Below, piece after piece: positions 6,588 through 8,843 of a DNA stretch of 8,843 nucleotides. Under the pieces are notes generated by a model that was given only the letters and a program-made list of their open reading frames with translations, did no database searches and had not been told where the DNA came from. The DNA is from Pseudomonadota bacterium (GTDB taxonomy: Bacteria; Pseudomonadota; Gammaproteobacteria; Acidithiobacillales; Acidithiobacillaceae). How positions within the stretch are numbered: the stretch's first letter is position 1; each line of letters starts with the position of its first letter. Both the position numbers and the translations under genes were made by a program. The stretch is from NCBI GenBank assembly GCA_021827445.1, contig JAKAVW010000112.1:1-8843 (forward strand), in the 5' to 3' direction.

Positions 6588-7475
6588 TTATTGATCGAGT
6601 ACGCGCCCGGCAACGGCGTCCAGATGCTTGACCGTTTCTGGATCGCGCGCCTGCCGAGCCGTGATCAGCGCATATTCCAGCGCCATTCGGCACGAACAGG
6701 CGTGCGCGGTCGCATCCGCGCTAAGTTTCGGAACGACAGATTTCACGAGGCTTCTCGCTTTGTCCGCATTTTCCAGCAATACCTTGATAATCTGCCCCAC
6801 CGTCACGTCGTCGTGATCCGGATGCCAACAGTCGTAGTCTGTTACCATCGCCACCGTCGCGTAGCATATCTCGGCTTCACGAGCAAGCTTGGCCTCAGGC
6901 ATATTGGTCATGCCGATCACGTCGCAACCCCAGGTCCGGTAGAGTTCGGATTCCGCCAAGCTGGAGAATTGGGGTCCCTCCATGACCAAGTACGTGCCGC
7001 CGCGTAGCGCGGTAATGCCGACCTCCTTGGCGGCGGATTCGATGTGGTCGCACAACCGCGAACACACAGGGTGCGCCATCGACACATGGGCCACAAGGCC
7101 TGTCCCGAAGAACGACTTATTGCGGGCAAAGGTGCGGTCAATAAATTGATCGACGATCACGAACATGCCCGGCTTCAAATGTTCCCGCAGAGAGCCGACC
7201 GCACTGACCGAGATGAGGTCGGTCACACCCACGCGCTTCAAGGCGTCTATGTTGGCGCGAAAATTGATTTCAGAAGGCGGAATCTTGTGGCCGCGCCCGT
7301 GACGTGGCAGGAACACCAGTTGCTGCCCATGGAGTTCGCCAAACAAAAACTCGTCGGACGGGGCACCGAAAGGCGACGACACCGCCGCCCAACGTGTATT
7401 GACGAGACCATCGATGTCATACACCCCACTACCGCCGATGATGCCAATAACGGACTCCCGATTCGCTTCGCTCAT
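6588..7475 (-). CDS. mtnP: S-methyl-5'-thioadenosine phosphorylase
   Basis: This cytoplasmic enzyme cleaves methylthioadenosine, the by-product of polyamine and related synthesis from S-adenosylmethionine, with phosphate to adenine and 5-methylthioribose-1-phosphate. It may also accept 5'-deoxyadenosine. The 295-residue protein has the PNP/MTAP family 2 layout. GIIGGSGVYDIDGL (11-24) contains the phosphate loop and FLPRHGRGH (55-63) the phosphate-binding Arg-His. SAVGSL (91-96) follows. MEGPQFSSLAES (165-176), YRTWGCDVIGMTNMPEAKLA (179-198) and TDYDCWH (212-218) form the nucleoside pocket; Asp213 and Asp215 indicate a 6-amino purine, that is MTAP rather than guanine/hypoxanthine PNP. A Cys-Ser-Cys at 260-262 recalls the CXC motif of the Sulfolobus enzyme MTAP II. 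A weak AAGGCG lies 9 nt before the ATG. The gene follows the aldolase/dehydrogenase stop by 36 nt and precedes apt by 32 nt. Confidence 0.93.
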   Translation of the reverse strand: MSEANRESVIGIIGGSGVYDIDGLVNTRWAAVSSPFGAPSDEFLFGELHGQQLVFLPRHGRGHKIPPSEINFRANIDALKRVGVTDLISVSAVGSLREHLKPGMFVIVDQFIDRTFARNKSFFGTGLVAHVSMAHPVCSRLCDHIESAAKEVGITALRGGTYLVMEGPQFSSLAESELYRTWGCDVIGMTNMPEAKLAREAEICYATVAMVTDYDCWHPDHDDVTVGQIIKVLLENADKARSLVKSVVPKLSADATAHACSCRMALEYALITARQARDPETVKHLDAVAGRVLDQ

Positions 7476-7511
7476 CCCAGTTTTCGCCTTGGTTTGTCGT
7501 CGTAAGACCGT

Positions 7512-8843
7512 TCAGATAACGCGGTCATTTCCGCCATCTACTGGAATCTGCGCCCCAGTCGTCTTGGCGAATAATGGGCCACACAACTCTGCCGCCAGTT
7601 CCGCCACATCGTGGCTCGTAATTTCCGTCTTAAGCACATTGTTCTTTTTATACTGATCCACCGTTAAGCCGTAGTGCTTCGCACGTGTGGCCAACACCTC
7701 TTCCGTCCACAGGCCGGTATCGAACACGGCGTTGGGGTGAAGTGAATTAATACGAATGTTGTCACTGCCCCACTCAAGCGCCGCTACCCGCGCTAGTTGA
7801 TTCAGTGCCGCCTTTGACGCCGAGTAGGCAGCAGCCCCAGGCCCAGGTGCGGGAACATTCTTGGATCCAATCACCACTACACGGCCACCGCGAGGTGCCA
7901 GCTTGAGAAAGGGGTAACATTCACGCATCACCATAAGGTTGGCATCAAGATTGATGCGCATGACCTTCTGCCACTCTTCAGTACTAAGTGCATCAATACG
8001 ACATCCACCAGGAAATATGCCGGCATTCAACACCAGGATATCCAGGCCGCCAAAGTTTTCGACGGCTAATTTCAGCGCCTGCTTAAATTGCGCCTCAGAA
8101 GTCAGGTCGCATTCTACTCCCATAAAGTTTGCGGCTTTCTTCATCGCCGCGATCGAGGCATTGAGGTCGAGCCCTACAACTGCCGCGCCCCGTGTCAGCA
8201 GGGATTCCGCGCAGGCTTTACCAATACCGGAGGCGGCCCCGGTAACCAAGGCCACCTCCCCGGAGAACTGCGGCGGCCGACCACCTTTACCCAACTTTGC
8301 TTGCTCTAGGTCCCAGTATTCGACATCAAAGATGTTTTTGGCCGGCAGGGCATGATATCCGCCAAGTGCGGTAGCGCGCAGAATGATATCTATAGTGTGA
8401 TCATAAATATCTGCGACAATTCCTGCCTCCTGTGCGTTCTTGCCTATCGTGCAAAGCCCCAGTTCTCTATCCAGCACAACCCGCGGCGCCGGATCCAGCA
8501 TGGTCTTGCGCTCCTTGGACTGCGGTTCATAGGTCTCGTAATATTGTCGATAGGCCTGCCCGTAAGCCACGACGTCACGCCCAAGCATAGGCAGGCGTTT
8601 GGTGCGGATCACATGATCTGGGGTGGCGGGCCCCTGTTGGGAGATGACAGCGATATCCGACCGACGCGCGAAGGATAGCGCTTTGGCGTCCGCGTGTCGG
8701 GCAACGATGACTGGAAAACCGGCCGCCTTGGATATATGGAGGCGGAGATTCGCCAAGCTTAGCGCGATCGTGGACTCATTGGCGGCCTCTCGCGCCGCCC
8801 CTTCGATCTCCCACGCGTTCTGACGTTTAAGGTAAAGATCGGA
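7512..8843 (-). CDS. Bifunctional class II aldolase / short-chain dehydrogenase (5' partial)
   Basis: Visible are 443 residues; the frame stays open to the last base, so a TTG at 8754-8756 is not the start. Relatives (annotated bifunctional aldolase/short-chain dehydrogenase, related to rhamnulose-1-phosphate aldolase/alcohol dehydrogenase fusions) have roughly 650-700 residues with an N-terminal class II aldolase domain, mostly outside this window. Residues 1-190 are the linking region after the aldolase core, with GPATPDHVIRTKRLPML (71-87). Residues 195-443 are a complete NAD(P)-dependent short-chain dehydrogenase: cofactor loop TGAASGIG (201-208), Asp226 at the end of the second strand (VVGLDLN, hinting at NAD), NAG (273-275), catalytic Ser327, Tyr340 and Lys344 (YSASK), and the closing VDGG (435-438). 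In the family the aldolase splits a ketose-1-phosphate into DHAP and an aldehyde. Being first in an operon with mtnP, apt and mtnA suggests methylthioribulose-1-phosphate or 5-deoxyribulose-1-phosphate as substrate. A deoxy-sugar role such as rhamnose breakdown remains possible. Confidence 0.88.
   Translation of the reverse strand, partial: SDLYLKRQNAWEIEGAAREAANESTIALSLANLRLHISKAAGFPVIVARHADAKALSFARRSDIAVISQQGPATPDHVIRTKRLPMLGRDVVAYGQAYRQYYETYEPQSKERKTMLDPAPRVVLDRELGLCTIGKNAQEAGIVADIYDHTIDIILRATALGGYHALPAKNIFDVEYWDLEQAKLGKGGRPPQFSGEVALVTGAASGIGKACAESLLTRGAAVVGLDLNASIAAMKKAANFMGVECDLTSEAQFKQALKLAVENFGGLDILVLNAGIFPGGCRIDALSTEEWQKVMRINLDANLMVMRECYPFLKLAPRGGRVVVIGSKNVPAPGPGAAAYSASKAALNQLARVAALEWGSDNIRINSLHPNAVFDTGLWTEEVLATRAKHYGLTVDQYKKNNVLKTEITSHDVAELAAELCGPLFAKTTGAQIPVDGGNDRVI

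Noticed and set aside
6556..6693. A 46-residue N-terminal extension of Apt
   Set aside because: It is mostly mtnP sequence read in another frame, matches no Apt N-terminus, and lacks a ribosome site, whereas the internal ATG has AGGAG at good spacing.

Overview
The window looks like a chromosomal segment from a proteobacterium, probably a gammaproteobacterium or a relative. This rests on gene content (an mtnP-apt-mtnA salvage operon next to a fused aldolase/short-chain dehydrogenase) and on Shine-Dalgarno-type starts; no rRNA or other taxonomic marker is present. Two functional blocks converge on a short decayed zone.

Left block (bases 1 to about 4261, + strand): three surface-glycan genes in a row. 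They are a family 2 glycosyltransferase whose 5' end lies outside the window, a CgeB-like GT-B glycosyltransferase, and a large tandem-domain sulfotransferase. The sulfotransferase has one intact PAPS-type domain (C-terminal) and one degenerate domain (N-terminal). The block reads as the end of a locus that makes a sulfated polysaccharide or a sulfated protein glycan. Its first 27 bases form a perfect palindrome.

Middle (4262 to 4984): no intact gene. About 470 bp of it is a broken ISL3-family transposase, recognisable from conserved segments spread over several frames, with the catalytic domain missing. This scar separates the accessory-looking glycan genes from the metabolic operon.

Right block (4985 to 8843, - strand): a compact operon read right to left. 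It holds a bifunctional class II aldolase/short-chain dehydrogenase (5' end outside the window), mtnP (methylthioadenosine phosphorylase), apt (adenine phosphoribosyltransferase) and mtnA (methylthioribose-1-phosphate isomerase). Gaps are 36, 32 and 2 nt. Together these enzymes could turn methylthioadenosine into AMP plus methylthioribulose-1-phosphate. The fused protein could then cleave the sugar phosphate to DHAP and an aldehyde and reduce the aldehyde. That would be a one-operon version of the 'DHAP shunt' known from other bacteria, with its last two steps in one polypeptide. The role of the fused enzyme is inferred from operon context, and its aldolase active site lies outside the window.
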